Shown here piece by piece: positions 1 through 9,220 of a DNA stretch of 64,000 bases. The stretch covers positions 496,001 through 560,000 of the forward strand of contig CAYFKJ010000003.1 of assembly GCA_964343605.1 (NCBI GenBank), read 5' to 3'. The position numbers and the translations under genes were made by a program. The notes beneath the pieces were generated by a model. The model saw nothing but the letters and a program-made list of their open reading frames with translations. It was not told the origin of the DNA and did not search any database. This DNA is from CAYFKJ01 sp964343605 (GTDB lineage: Bacteria > Pseudomonadota > Alphaproteobacteria > UBA2966). Position 1 is the stretch's first letter. Each line of letters starts with the position of its first letter.

Positions 1-216
1 GTAGGGTTCGCCCGGCGGTCAGCGCTCTCGCTTTTTGGGATTGTCGTCACTCCAGTTGCCGATCCGCCGCCAGTTCGCCAGCTCCGTGCTTGCGGTGAAG
101 CAAGTTTACCGGCTGCGGTGAAACGGGCAAAGAATTTTGGAGTCCGGCAGGGCCGTCAGGATTATCGCCCCCACCTTGGGCGTCGCGACAATTCGGTTTG
201 CGTCTAGATCAGGTGT

Positions 217-390
217 TCAATCGGCGCCGCTAATCGGGAAACGCGGCTCGATACCCCATTTCGCCTGAGGCGCCATCCGGCTGAGATTGAGGAGATGTTC
301 CTCTATCTTGTCGCTCTCAATTACGACGACGCTGAACCGAACGCCGTCCTTGCGGACCAGGTACATGTTGGGGTGTGCTTCCGTTTCCAT
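217..390 (-). CDS. Small hypothetical protein (57 aa)
   Basis: Small protein of unknown function with a mixed charged and hydrophobic composition and no recognisable motif. Two in-frame ATGs lie close together. The downstream one (390) is preceded by GGAGG at a five-base spacing, whereas the upstream one (402) would place that Shine-Dalgarno inside the gene, so 390 is chosen. The gene stands alone, divergent from the next gene. The good ribosome site makes it plausible, but no family supports it. Confidence 0.5.
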   Translation of the reverse strand: METEAHPNMYLVRKDGVRFSVVVIESDKIEEHLLNLSRMAPQAKWGIEPRFPISGAD

Positions 391-539
391 GGTGACCTCC
401 ATGCACGGTAATAAGCGTTGATACCTTGTTCAGTTTGCGTAACGTGGAGAATAATGGTTAACAAAACGATATCGGTTTTGCCATTCAAGCGACTTGCTCG
501 CGCGCCCTCATCCCGCCGGAATTCTGAAAAGGCGACGCC

Positions 540-848
540 ATGACCCCACAAGAGCCCCAAGAGTCGATCAGCGTTCAAATTGCCAACCAGATCATCGACC
601 TCGCGAATTCCCGTTTGGAAAACGGTGATTCCGATCAGGATATCGCCTCCGGTTTGCGTCATGCCGCAGCCAATTTCTCCGCCTTCGCCTTTTTTCGATC
701 ATCCCAATTGCCCAAGGATCCCAACACGATGGTCGAGGAGTTCATCTCGCTGTTCGAACACTACCTCGGCGTCCATAAACCTCAGGAAGCGGCCGATCAG
801 GGGTTGAAGCACCTTATTCAGCAGGCAAAGAACGAACTTGATAGCTAG
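540..848 (+). CDS. Hypothetical protein, DUF3144-like (102 aa)
   Basis: Short, soluble, mostly helical protein. Its middle carries an alanine-rich helix followed by NFSAFAFF, which resembles the small DUF3144-type proteins of proteobacteria. That assignment rests on one motif and is weak. It has no signal peptide or membrane segment. The ATG has an AAGG nine bases upstream. Function unknown. Confidence 0.6.
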   Translation: MTPQEPQESISVQIANQIIDLANSRLENGDSDQDIASGLRHAAANFSAFAFFRSSQLPKDPNTMVEEFISLFEHYLGVHKPQEAADQGLKHLIQQAKNELDS

Positions 849-1046
849 GCAGTTCATGAGTTACCTCCGGGATACAATTTTCCGCTTGCCGGACATCAAC
901 TCGACACATGCTCCTGTTAGTTTCGGGATGATGAAATGCGGCCCGTACGCAGTAGGCGGCGGGAAGCCCGTTTCACCACATGTTGCCAGCTTCAAGGAAA
1001 GTGCTTACGCCCCGGTTCCGTGCGCCGTGGATTAGACGTTCAGCTT

Positions 1047-1739
1047 ATGACGAAAAGTTTTGTTCTCCGCATCGCCAGCGCGGCGATTTTTACCGTCGTT
1101 CTCACGGGTTCCGCCAACAGCCAGATCTCGCCCGATTGCCCGAAAACAATCGCCACCATATCCAAAGGCATCCTCTCGCCCATCGTCGCCAAAACGATGA
1201 AAGAGCTTTACCGCGAACTGGATTGCCAGGTTGAACTGGTCGCCCTTCCAGGCCGCCGGGGCATCCACTACTTCAATGCCAAACGGGTGGACGGCGAAGT
1301 GATGCGGCTGGAGAAAGCCGAAGCCACCTACTACCGAAAATTTGTGCGCTCCCTGTCTCCGCTATACTCGCTAACCTTTTCTCTGTGGCGGAACCCGAAC
1401 GGCGGCGAAAGAGCCGATATGCCGATCGGCTATACCATCGGCGTAATCTGGCAAGAGGATTACATGAAGGACAAAACCGGCCGCCGTTTTCACGATGCGA
1501 CCAGCCTGTTCGAAGCCTACAACGACGGAAAGATTTCGGGATTTCTAGCCGCCGATATTTCGGTACGCCAGTTGATTGACAACGGCCAATTGCCGAACCG
1601 CCCGGTCAAGGAGAAAACCGTGTTGGCGGCGCCCATGTACCATTACCTGGGAAAAGAATACTCCCCGTTCATGGAGAGACTGAGTGCTTTGATCGAGTCG
1701 CGAAACCCGTTCGCCTACGTTTCGTCGATGCAGAACTAA
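1047..1739 (+). CDS. Periplasmic substrate-binding-like protein (SBP_bac_3 type)
   Basis: 230 aa with a clear Sec signal (MTKSF followed by a hydrophobic stretch ending near GSANS). The mature part has the look of a family 3 solute-binding protein: two-lobe layout, an early ISKGI..PIVAKTMKELYREL helix and a C-terminal SALIESRNPF helix. No ABC transporter genes are adjacent, so it is an orphan, as often seen for sensory or degenerate amino-acid binding proteins. The open frame extends upstream to 936, but only the start at 1047 gives an N-terminal signal peptide. Ligand unknown. Confidence 0.65.
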   Translation: MTKSFVLRIASAAIFTVVLTGSANSQISPDCPKTIATISKGILSPIVAKTMKELYRELDCQVELVALPGRRGIHYFNAKRVDGEVMRLEKAEATYYRKFVRSLSPLYSLTFSLWRNPNGGERADMPIGYTIGVIWQEDYMKDKTGRRFHDATSLFEAYNDGKISGFLAADISVRQLIDNGQLPNRPVKEKTVLAAPMYHYLGKEYSPFMERLSALIESRNPFAYVSSMQN

Positions 1740-1813
1740 CGAACCAATTCGCAGGAAACAGGGTGCGGCCGCTGCTATAGTTCGTGTGTCAATATTCAAT
1801 CGGGGGGTTGGGC

Positions 1814-2254
1814 ATGTCGCTAAAACTCAAAATCGCCTTTGGCCTTTATATTCTGAACGCCCTGGTCCTGCTTGGCTTCGGATTGCGCTATTACCTTGCC
1901 GGAGAGTTGATGCCCTATCACGCCGAGATCCTCGGCGTGCAACCCGACGACCTGCCTGCGAACCAGTGGCTGGTCAACAATACGCTCTACCGGGCGGCCG
2001 GCGCCGGCATGCTGATTGCCGGCGTCGCGGTCGCCGTCCTGCTATGGCGGCCATTCCGCGACGGCCTGGCATGGTCGCGCTGGGCGCTATCCGGTGTGAT
2101 CGCCATTTACAGCGCATTGTCGATCCACCTCACTCTGGCGATCCAGGCGGAAACATCGGCGGCCGTTCCCTGGCCTGGGCCGGTGGCGGGCCTGATCACG
2201 GCCGTCATCGCGTACTTTCTGACCTCGGACTTGAGCAAGCCCCAAGAAAGCTAA
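1814..2254 (+). CDS. Four-helix inner-membrane protein, unknown function
   Basis: 146 aa with about four hydrophobic helices: an N-terminal one (IAFGLYILNALVLLGFG), two central ones (AAGAGMLIAGVAVAVLL and LSGVIAIYSALSIHL) and a C-terminal one (GLITAVIAYFLTS). It resembles small DUF4345-like membrane proteins but I cannot assign a family. The ATG at 1814 follows a G-rich Shine-Dalgarno (GGGGGG, about seven bases away). The stop overlaps the 3-prime end of the convergent acyl-CoA dehydrogenase by four bases. Confidence 0.6.
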   Translation: MSLKLKIAFGLYILNALVLLGFGLRYYLAGELMPYHAEILGVQPDDLPANQWLVNNTLYRAAGAGMLIAGVAVAVLLWRPFRDGLAWSRWALSGVIAIYSALSIHLTLAIQAETSAAVPWPGPVAGLITAVIAYFLTSDLSKPQES

Positions 2255-3423
2255 TCTGCGTCCGGCCACATCTGGCGGGCAATGACGACATTTTGTATTT
2301 CCGTGGTGCCGTCCAGATACTGGGCGATCTTGGCCGCCGCCAGGTGGCGGGGCAAAGCCGTGTCCTGCCGTAAGCCGTCGGCGCCCAGGGCCTGCATGCA
2401 CTGGCTCATGCCCGTAAGTGCGACGCGTGTGGCGAATTTCTTGGCATGTGCCGCCGCCAGAGTCGCATCGCCGCCGCGATCCATTGTCGCCGCGGCGTCA
2501 TAGGCCATCAGACGGGCGGCATGGGTGTCGGTGGCGACATCCGCCAGTTGCCATTGCAGGCCCTGCATTTCGGACAATTTTTTTCCGAACGCCGTTTTTT
2601 GCGCGGTCGCGGTGACCGCTGTTTCCAGGCCGGAGCGCAGCATGCCGGCGCACATGGCCGCGACATTGATGCGGGCGATGTCGATGCCCCCCATTGCCGC
2701 CTTGAAGGCCTGCCCAGCCGGCAACAAAACGGCGTCATCGCCGACGCGACAATCTTCAAAACGGAAGCCGCCGGTGCCGAGCGCGTGGCCGCCGAGAATG
2801 GCGTAAGCTTCGTCGCGCAACACGCCGGGCGTCTTTGCCTCGATCAGAAAACAGGCGATACCGCGCCAGCCCTGCGAAGGATCGATTTGCGCGTAGACGC
2901 TTAAGAGGTCGGCGCTGGCCGCGTTGGACACCCAGGCTTTGGCGCCGTTCAAAACCCAGTCGTTGCCGTCGCGCTGGGCGGCGCAGGCTATGGCCGCCGC
3001 GTCGCTGCCGCCCTTTTCCTCGGTCAACAGGAAGGCGCCGAGAAGGTCGCCCGCTATCATGGCCGGCAGATAACGTTCGCGCTGCTCGGGGGTTCCGTTC
3101 CTCGAAATGTTGCCCGCCAGGTTGTTGTGGACGGTCAAGGAGAAGGTGAAGACGAAGTCCACCGCTGCAAGCTCCTCCATGATCCTCGCCATCGCGACGG
3201 CGCCGAGACCGACGCCGCCTTGTTCCCGTTCCACGAGGAGACCGCAAAGGCCCGCCTCCCCGGCGGCCTTGAAGGCCTCGCGCGGATATCTACGGTCGCG
3301 TTCCCACCCCGCTGCATTGGGTGCGATGATCTCGGCGGCGAACGTGCGGGCGCGGTCTATCGCCGCCATTTCCTCGGGCTTCAATTGAAGTCGCGTGTCG
3401 CCATCGTCAGAACCTTCGGTCAT
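2251..3423 (-). CDS. Acyl-CoA dehydrogenase family protein
   Basis: 390 aa FAD flavoprotein of the acyl-CoA dehydrogenase superfamily, which introduces an alpha-beta double bond in acyl-CoA and passes electrons to ETF. Visible features are the N-terminal helical domain (FAAEIIAPNAAGWERD), the flavin-binding beta domain motif LTEEKGGSDAAAI, the FGKKLSEMQGLQW helix and the C-terminal YLDGTTEIQNVVIARQ. The residue where medium-chain enzymes carry the catalytic Glu (YEGT) is Asp here. The start at 3423 is preferred, because the longer frame to 3555 would overlap the divergent transporter gene. Substrate not predictable. Confidence 0.88.
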   Translation of the reverse strand: MTEGSDDGDTRLQLKPEEMAAIDRARTFAAEIIAPNAAGWERDRRYPREAFKAAGEAGLCGLLVEREQGGVGLGAVAMARIMEELAAVDFVFTFSLTVHNNLAGNISRNGTPEQRERYLPAMIAGDLLGAFLLTEEKGGSDAAAIACAAQRDGNDWVLNGAKAWVSNAASADLLSVYAQIDPSQGWRGIACFLIEAKTPGVLRDEAYAILGGHALGTGGFRFEDCRVGDDAVLLPAGQAFKAAMGGIDIARINVAAMCAGMLRSGLETAVTATAQKTAFGKKLSEMQGLQWQLADVATDTHAARLMAYDAAATMDRGGDATLAAAHAKKFATRVALTGMSQCMQALGADGLRQDTALPRHLAAAKIAQYLDGTTEIQNVVIARQMWPDAD

Positions 3424-3530
3424 GCTGTCACCACTTTGTCCGTTTATTTTGAAACTTCCTGCAGTCGGCTCCAGATTAGTCGTCAAACCGGCGGGCATCC
3501 AGTTCGCCGAAACAACGAGGCAGCGCCCTG

Positions 3531-5078
3531 ATGGCTTCCCAGACATCTGAACCACTCACTGCACGGCAGGAAAAGCGCGTGGTGATCGGCACGGCCATCG
3601 TCAGCGGAATGGGTTTCGCCGATATGATGGCTGTCAATACGGCGCTGCCGGTCATCCAGATCGAACTGGGCATGGACGCCGCCAGCGCCCTCTGGGTCGC
3701 TGAGATTTACCTTCTGTTCATCGCCTCCCTGATGATGATGGGCGGTGCGTTGGGTGATCGCTTCGGACGCCGCCGCATCCTGCGCTACGGCATTTACGCC
3801 TTCGCCGCCTCGTCGCTGCTTTGCGCGCTATCGACTTCCAGCACCATGTTGATAGCCGCCCGGGCAGTTCAAGGCGTCTCCGCGGCATTCACGGTGCCGT
3901 CCAGCCTGGCGCTGCTGAACGCCTGCTTTCCGCCGGAGCGCCGCGGCCAGGCCGTCGGCACCTGGGCGGCGATCAGTTCCTTGATGCTGCCGCTGGGTCC
4001 GTTGCTTGGCGGCGCGGCGGTCGATCTTTTGTCCTGGCAGTGGATCTTCCTGATCAATATCCCGCTTTGTGCCGCTGCCGTGATCGTGCTGCGCGGCGTG
4101 CCGCGACCGCCCTACGATCCTCCGGGCAGCCAGCGCCTCGATGTCCCGGGCATCCTGGGCATGACGGGCGGGCTTGGGACATTGGTGTTCGGCCTGCTGG
4201 AGGGCGCCCGCCGGGGATTTGACGACAACCTCGTCGTCGCTTCATTGACGGCGGCGGCAGTCATCTTGCCGTTGACCCTTCTCGTCGAAGCGAAGAGCCG
4301 GGAGCCCATGTTGCCTCTCTGGATGTTCCGGCGCCGTACCTTCGTGGCCGCCAACCTGCAGACCTTTCTGTTCTTCGCAGGTTTCCAGGGAGCAATGTTC
4401 CTGTTGCCGTTTTTCTACATTCAGGTATTCGGCTTCTCGGCTCTGCAGGCGGGCGCCGCCGGGCTTCCCATATCGGGGGCGATCATATTGCTTTCCCGCC
4501 CGGTGGGGAGATTGATGGACCGGATCGGTGCCGGCCCGCTGCTTGCCGCCGCGCCGTTCGTCGTCGCCGCGGCACTATATCTCCTGTCACAAACGCCCAT
4601 GGACGGCGGGTTCTTGCGGGACGTCCTGCCGGCCATCGTGGTGTTGTCTATCGGGCTCGGGTTCTTCGTTACCCCCATCACGACGGTCGCCATGAACGCC
4701 GCCGGAGAAGGGAGAAGCGGGCTGGCTTCGGCAGTCAACAATACGGTCGCCCGCGTCGCCGGACTGATCTCCATCGCAATCTTGGGCGTTGTTCTGTCTT
4801 CGGGATTTGCCGGCCTTCTCACGCCGAGTCTCGGGCCGCTCGACCTCAGCCCTGAGCAAAGCGCGGCTGTCGCCGCTCAGGCCCAGCGCCTCGGCGCCCT
4901 CGTCCCGCCGGAAGGATTGACCGTCTCCCAAATGGAAGCGTTCCGCACCCTGGTTCGCGAGGCGTTTGCCGGCGGTTTCCAAAACGCCGTTACAGTCGCC
5001 GCCGCCCTCATGTTCTTCGCGGGCCTTGTCGGATTGCTGGGATTGCGGACGTTTGGGCCGCCGGCCAAGGAGAACTGA
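3531..5078 (+). CDS. MFS drug exporter, DHA2 (14-TM) family
   Basis: 515 aa major facilitator with about 14 membrane helices, of the QacA/SmvA/EmrB type. Motif A of the family is present as GGALGDRFGRRRILRYG near residues 65-81. The loop after TM5 carries the LGPLLGG region matching the antiporter motif C area. Family members are proton-driven exporters of toxic cations or drugs in the inner membrane. There is no adjacent membrane-fusion protein, so it probably acts alone. The start ATG lies just after the divergent promoter region shared with the acyl-CoA dehydrogenase. Confidence 0.88.
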   Translation: MASQTSEPLTARQEKRVVIGTAIVSGMGFADMMAVNTALPVIQIELGMDAASALWVAEIYLLFIASLMMMGGALGDRFGRRRILRYGIYAFAASSLLCALSTSSTMLIAARAVQGVSAAFTVPSSLALLNACFPPERRGQAVGTWAAISSLMLPLGPLLGGAAVDLLSWQWIFLINIPLCAAAVIVLRGVPRPPYDPPGSQRLDVPGILGMTGGLGTLVFGLLEGARRGFDDNLVVASLTAAAVILPLTLLVEAKSREPMLPLWMFRRRTFVAANLQTFLFFAGFQGAMFLLPFFYIQVFGFSALQAGAAGLPISGAIILLSRPVGRLMDRIGAGPLLAAAPFVVAAALYLLSQTPMDGGFLRDVLPAIVVLSIGLGFFVTPITTVAMNAAGEGRSGLASAVNNTVARVAGLISIAILGVVLSSGFAGLLTPSLGPLDLSPEQSAAVAAQAQRLGALVPPEGLTVSQMEAFRTLVREAFAGGFQNAVTVAAALMFFAGLVGLLGLRTFGPPAKEN

Positions 5079-5079
5079 T

Positions 5080-5586
5080 TCAGGCGCGCGCCTGCTTGAT
5101 GTAGAACCGCAGGGCGGCGCCGCCCGGGCCGTAACACACCAGATCGTCGCTGGTGCGGATGTAGGCCCGTTTGAGCGACTTCAACACGGGATGGGTCTTG
5201 AGGCTGGTGGCGAGATGGGCCACGACGTTCTCGCCGGGCTTGATGATTCGGGGCCAGGGTTTGTTGTCGTGCAGCAAGGGTTCGTGAACCGCAACCTGGG
5301 GCGTTTCGAACCAGCCCGCCAGTCCCACCTCGGTTACGGTGACAGTGGTCTCTCCCTCATTCAGCACGTCGATGCAAAAACCAAACTCCGCAACCGCTTT
5401 CTTGCCCAGTTTGGCGAGGTCGCTGGGGCTGTCGCTTAAGGCGATGGCATCACCCGCAAAGGCGTAGGCAATCTTCGGCCGCACGCGGATCCGTGTGACG
5501 GGCTCCGCGATCACGGCGTCGTCAGTAGCGCCGCGCAGGAACGGCGGGCGCAGATTGCTCACCTTGCCTAGGAACGCCAAAGGCAT
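5080..5586 (-). CDS. Hypothetical protein (168 aa)
   Basis: Soluble, beta-strand-rich protein without signal peptide or membrane helices and of no family I recognise. Several short strands with VTVTEVGLAGWFETP and PGENVVAHL suggest an immunoglobulin-like sandwich, an inference from composition only. It ends one base after the convergent exporter and lies 34 bases from the end of ilvD on the other side. The ATG is preceded by GAGGGG nine bases upstream. Confidence 0.6.
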   Translation of the reverse strand: MPLAFLGKVSNLRPPFLRGATDDAVIAEPVTRIRVRPKIAYAFAGDAIALSDSPSDLAKLGKKAVAEFGFCIDVLNEGETTVTVTEVGLAGWFETPQVAVHEPLLHDNKPWPRIIKPGENVVAHLATSLKTHPVLKSLKRAYIRTSDDLVCYGPGGAALRFYIKQARA

Positions 5587-5620
5587 TTGGACCGGCCCCT
5601 CTTGAGTTGCGTTCCCGATT

Positions 5621-7468
5621 TTAGCGTTCAGCTTGGCTCACGTCACGCACTGCGCCACGTGCGGCGCTTGTGGTCAAAGCCGCATAGGCCCGAAGCGCGC
5701 CCGAGACGACCCGGTTTCGTCCTCTTGGCGTCCAGGCCTGGGGACCCAGCGCCTCCATCTTCTCCCTCCGTTCCGCCAGTTCCTCGTCCGTCAAGTCGAC
5801 GCTGAAGCCGCGGTTGGGGATGTCGATCTGGATGATGTCGCCGTTTTCGACCAGGCCGATGGCGCCGCCCTCGGCCGCTTCCGGCGAAATGTGGCCAAGG
5901 CAGAGACCGGCCGTCGCACCGGAGAACCGGCCGTCGGTCACCAGCGCCGTTCCCTTGTCGATGCCCGTGCTCTTGAGGTAGCTGGTCGGGTAGAGCATCT
6001 CCTGCATGCCGGGGCCGCCCTTCGGCCCCTCGTAACGGATGACGACGACGTCGCCCTCTTCCACCTCCCCGCCGAGAATGCCGGCGCAGGCCGCATCCTG
6101 GCTTTCGAAGATGCGGGCGGGGCCCGAGAATTTGAGGATTTCCTGCGGCACGCCTGCGGTTTTCACGATGCAGCCGTCGGTCGCGATATTGCCGTAGAGG
6201 ACCGCCAGTCCACCGTCTTTCATGTGGGCGTTGTCGAAGTCGCGGATGACGCCGTTTTCTCGGTCGAGATCGAGATCCCAGCGTTTGTCCTGGCTGAACG
6301 CGGTCGACGACCGGACGCGCCCCGGCGCCGCCATGAAGAACGTCTTCACGGCCTCCGACGGATTTCGGCTGATGTCCCATTGCTCGATGGATTCACCGAT
6401 GGTCGGCGTGTGGACGGTCGGGTTGTCCGTATGGAGCAGACCCTGTCGTTCGAGCTGCCCCAGGATGGCGTGGATGCCGCCGGCCCGGTGCACGTCCTCC
6501 ATGTGAACGTCGGGCGCACTGGGCGATACCTTGCAAAGGTGCGGCACGCGGCGCGAAAGGCGGTCGATGTCCTTCATGGAGAAATCGATGTTGCCTTCAT
6601 TGGCGGCGGCCAGCAGGTGCAGCACCGTGTTGGTCGAACCGCCCATGGCGATATCGCAGGTCATCGCGTTTTCGAAACCGTTGAAATTGGCGATGGAGCG
6701 CGGCAAGACGCTTTCGTCGTCCATTTCGTAGTAGCGCCGCGTCATCTCGACAATGGTGCGCGCGGCCTCCAGGAACAGTTCCTTGCGATCGGCATGGGTG
6801 GCGAGCACGCTGCCGTTGCCCGGCAGGGCGAGGCCAATGGCCTCGACCAGGCAGTTCATCGAATTGGCGGTGAACATGCCGGAGCACGATCCGCAAGTCG
6901 GGCAGGATTCCTCTTCCAAGGTCAGGACGTCCTCGTCCGAAACCCTGGTGTCCGCGGCATCGATCAGGGTACGGGCAAGGTCGAAGACCTGCTCGGTCCC
7001 GCCGACCTTGGCCGCGCCGGCCTCCATCGGCCCGCCGGTGACGAAAATGGTGGGAATATTGAGCCGCATCGCCGCCATCAGCATGCCCGGCGTGATTTTG
7101 TCGCAATTGGATATGCAGACCATGGCGTCGGCGCAGTGGGCGTTGACCATGTATTCGCAGGCGTCCGCGATCAGTTCGCGCGACGGTAGCGAATAAAGCA
7201 TGCCGTCATGGCCCATGGCGATGCCGTCGTCGACGGCGATGGTGTTGAATTCCTTGGCGACGCCGCCAACCCTTTCAATTTCCCGCGCCACCAGTTGGCC
7301 GAGGTCTTTGAGATGGACGTGACCCGGTACGAACTGGGTAAACGAATTGGCGATGGCGATGATCGGTTTGTCGAAATCACCGTCCTTGGTGCCGGTTGCG
7401 CGCCAGAGCGACCTGGCGGCGGCCATGTTGCGGCCGTGGGTGGTAGTACGCGATCGATACGATGGCAT
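5621..7468 (-). CDS. ilvD: Dihydroxy-acid dehydratase
   Basis: 615 aa, the usual length of IlvD (EC 4.2.1.9). It dehydrates 2,3-dihydroxy-isovalerate and 2,3-dihydroxy-3-methylvalerate in valine, leucine and isoleucine synthesis. The Fe-S cluster cysteines are in CISNCDKITPG and EESCPTCGSCSGMF, and the GGSTNTVLHLLA and GRFSGAT signatures are present. The open frame continues upstream to 7549, but ATG 7468 has AGGAG seven bases before it and yields the family N-terminus MPSYRSRTTTHGRNMAAAR. It is a single gene, not next to other ilv genes. Confidence 0.97.
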   Translation of the reverse strand: MPSYRSRTTTHGRNMAAARSLWRATGTKDGDFDKPIIAIANSFTQFVPGHVHLKDLGQLVAREIERVGGVAKEFNTIAVDDGIAMGHDGMLYSLPSRELIADACEYMVNAHCADAMVCISNCDKITPGMLMAAMRLNIPTIFVTGGPMEAGAAKVGGTEQVFDLARTLIDAADTRVSDEDVLTLEEESCPTCGSCSGMFTANSMNCLVEAIGLALPGNGSVLATHADRKELFLEAARTIVEMTRRYYEMDDESVLPRSIANFNGFENAMTCDIAMGGSTNTVLHLLAAANEGNIDFSMKDIDRLSRRVPHLCKVSPSAPDVHMEDVHRAGGIHAILGQLERQGLLHTDNPTVHTPTIGESIEQWDISRNPSEAVKTFFMAAPGRVRSSTAFSQDKRWDLDLDRENGVIRDFDNAHMKDGGLAVLYGNIATDGCIVKTAGVPQEILKFSGPARIFESQDAACAGILGGEVEEGDVVVIRYEGPKGGPGMQEMLYPTSYLKSTGIDKGTALVTDGRFSGATAGLCLGHISPEAAEGGAIGLVENGDIIQIDIPNRGFSVDLTDEELAERREKMEALGPQAWTPRGRNRVVSGALRAYAALTTSAARGAVRDVSQAER

Positions 7469-7729
7469 TTGCCGGCTCCTGAATTTGCAAATATCGGAAG
7501 AATTCCCTTCGATTAGTAGCCCGGATTGCCCTCGCCAGACAAGCATCACGGCGCATTTTCAGCCGCTTCCGACTTATGCGTTTCGATATCCCTTGCCAAA
7601 TCTCAACCAAGCCTAGAAATTGGCCCGCAATGTCCTTAAATAGAAAGGGCGATACGGCATTCGCTTTATGTCGGTGCGGGGCTGAATTAAAGTTCAGCGG
7701 GAATGAATTCTTATTGCGGGGAGCCAAAA

Positions 7730-8530
7730 ATGAAATACGCAGCCCTTGTCGTGCTGGGAGTATTCGCCGCCTCCTCCGCTTTGGCGTTCAAAGCCGCCGA
7801 TCTGGAAAAATTCAAGAGCACGAACGCCTGCGAGAAATGCGACCTGCGCAAGGCGAACTTGAAAGGCGGTTTGTTCCAGAAGGCAAACCTTGCCAAATCG
7901 AACCTTCGGGACGCGGATTTCAAGGGCGCCAATCTTGCCGGCGCCAATTTGACGGGCGCGCAACTGCGGCGTACCGACCTGGAAAAAACCAACCTGCAGG
8001 GCGCGCAGATGGTTTCCGCTGACCTCGTCGCCGCAGACATGGAAAAAGCCAATCTCCAGGGCGCCGACCTGACCCGCGCGGACGCCCGGGACGCGGACAT
8101 GGACAACGTCAATCTTCAGGGCGCCAAACTCGATAAGATCGATTTGGGGCGCGCCGATCTGAAACGTTCGAGCCTGCAGGGCGCCAGCCTGATGGACGCC
8201 AAGTTAAACGGCGCAAATCTCGAGCGCACACTACTCTCCGGCGCCAATCTCCAGGGTGCGGACTTGAGCCGCGCCGATCTCGACCGGGCCGATCTGAGGG
8301 GTGCTGACTTGTCGGAGACCAACCTCAAACGCGCAAAATTGAAGCGGGCCAACCTGGGCGGCGCGAATTTGTCAGGCGCCAATTTCGAGGACGCCATCAT
8401 CAAGTTGGCGAGATTTCCCGGTGCCGATCTGAGCGGGGCCAAGAACCTCGAACAGGAACTCCTCGATACCGCTTGCGGCGACGGGGAAACCAAATTGCCT
8501 GGAGGTCTAAAGATCAAGCCCTGTAACTGA
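7730..8530 (+). CDS. Exported pentapeptide-repeat protein
   Basis: 266 aa. Residues 1-18 form a Sec signal (KYAALVVLGVFAASSALA). A short segment with CEKC (a CxxC pair) leads into about 35 tandem A(D/N)LxG/x pentapeptides that would fold as a right-handed quadrilateral beta helix. The sequence NLQGA recurs exactly every 20 residues over several turns, so the same face is reused on each coil. A non-repetitive C-terminus holds two cysteines (DTACGDG and KPCN), possibly a disulfide cap. The start at 7730 follows GGGGAG and gives the signal peptide. Role unknown; family members act as scaffolds or protein mimics. Confidence 0.88.
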   Translation: MKYAALVVLGVFAASSALAFKAADLEKFKSTNACEKCDLRKANLKGGLFQKANLAKSNLRDADFKGANLAGANLTGAQLRRTDLEKTNLQGAQMVSADLVAADMEKANLQGADLTRADARDADMDNVNLQGAKLDKIDLGRADLKRSSLQGASLMDAKLNGANLERTLLSGANLQGADLSRADLDRADLRGADLSETNLKRAKLKRANLGGANLSGANFEDAIIKLARFPGADLSGAKNLEQELLDTACGDGETKLPGGLKIKPCN

Positions 8531-8632
8531 TCTGGGGTATTCACCCGATGGCGGTCGGGCTAATATATCACTACAATTTTCCTCTCGGTTCGCCCCCCTA
8601 CGAATTGAATAAGCTCAACAGTATGGTGAAGC

Positions 8633-9166
8633 ATGGCGCAATTTGACGAAACCGACCGCCGCATCCTCGAGCTCCTTCAAACCAATGGGCGCATGACCAA
8701 CCGCGAACTAGCCGCCACCATCGGCCTGTCCGCCGCACCGTGTTGGCACCGCGTCAAGCGCCTGGACAAGCTCGGGGTTATCGGCGAATACCGCGCCGTT
8801 CTATCGCCGGCGAAGATTAACCTGCACATCAAGGTCTTGGCCAACGTCACGCTGACGACCCGCACGCCCGCGGCCCGCGACGACTTCGAAACGCGTATCC
8901 TAGAACTGCCGGAAGTATTGGAGTGCTACTGGGTCGGTGCCGAGCACGACTACAAGTTGGTCGTGGCCACGACGGACCTGCAAAGCTACGAGCGCTTCCT
9001 CCGCGACCAGCTCCTGTCGCTACCGAGTGTCGACAACGTCCAGAGCGAAGTGACGCTGAAAGAGGTCAAGAACACGACCGCCTTGCCGCTCGATGCTTTC
9101 CTCGGAAGGCCGCAGCAGGAAGACGAAGAAGAAGGAACGCCCCACGACGAAAGCCGGGTGGCTTAG
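8633..9166 (+). CDS. Lrp/AsnC family transcriptional regulator
   Basis: 177 aa. The N-terminal winged helix-turn-helix (DETDRRILELLQTNGRMTNRELAATIGLSAAPCWHRVKRLDKLGVI) and C-terminal RAM (AsnC-type ligand-binding) domain (VLECYWVGAEHDYKLVVATTDLQSYERFL) are both complete. Such proteins form octamers that sense amino acids. A charged tail (QQEDEEEGTPHDES) is an extension beyond the family core. It is a single gene convergent with valS, so the regulon cannot be inferred from context. Confidence 0.93.
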   Translation: MAQFDETDRRILELLQTNGRMTNRELAATIGLSAAPCWHRVKRLDKLGVIGEYRAVLSPAKINLHIKVLANVTLTTRTPAARDDFETRILELPEVLECYWVGAEHDYKLVVATTDLQSYERFLRDQLLSLPSVDNVQSEVTLKEVKNTTALPLDAFLGRPQQEDEEEGTPHDESRVA

Positions 9167-9220
9167 CCGTCGACTATTCCATCGTCGCTCCAATCTAGAC
9201 GGGGGTGGAAGGAGCTCCGC

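Noticed and set aside
1..216. Minus-strand coding fragment ending near 20
   Set aside because: Only about 30 codons since an upstream in-frame stop and no start codon; not supported as a gene.
936..1046. Upstream extension of the solute-binding protein frame
   Set aside because: Adds a charged N-terminus that would bury the signal peptide; 1047 is the better start.
5633..7189. 518-codon open frame on the plus strand opposite ilvD
   Set aside because: Mirror frame caused by strong GC-rich third positions; no ribosome site or domain, and IlvD is certain.
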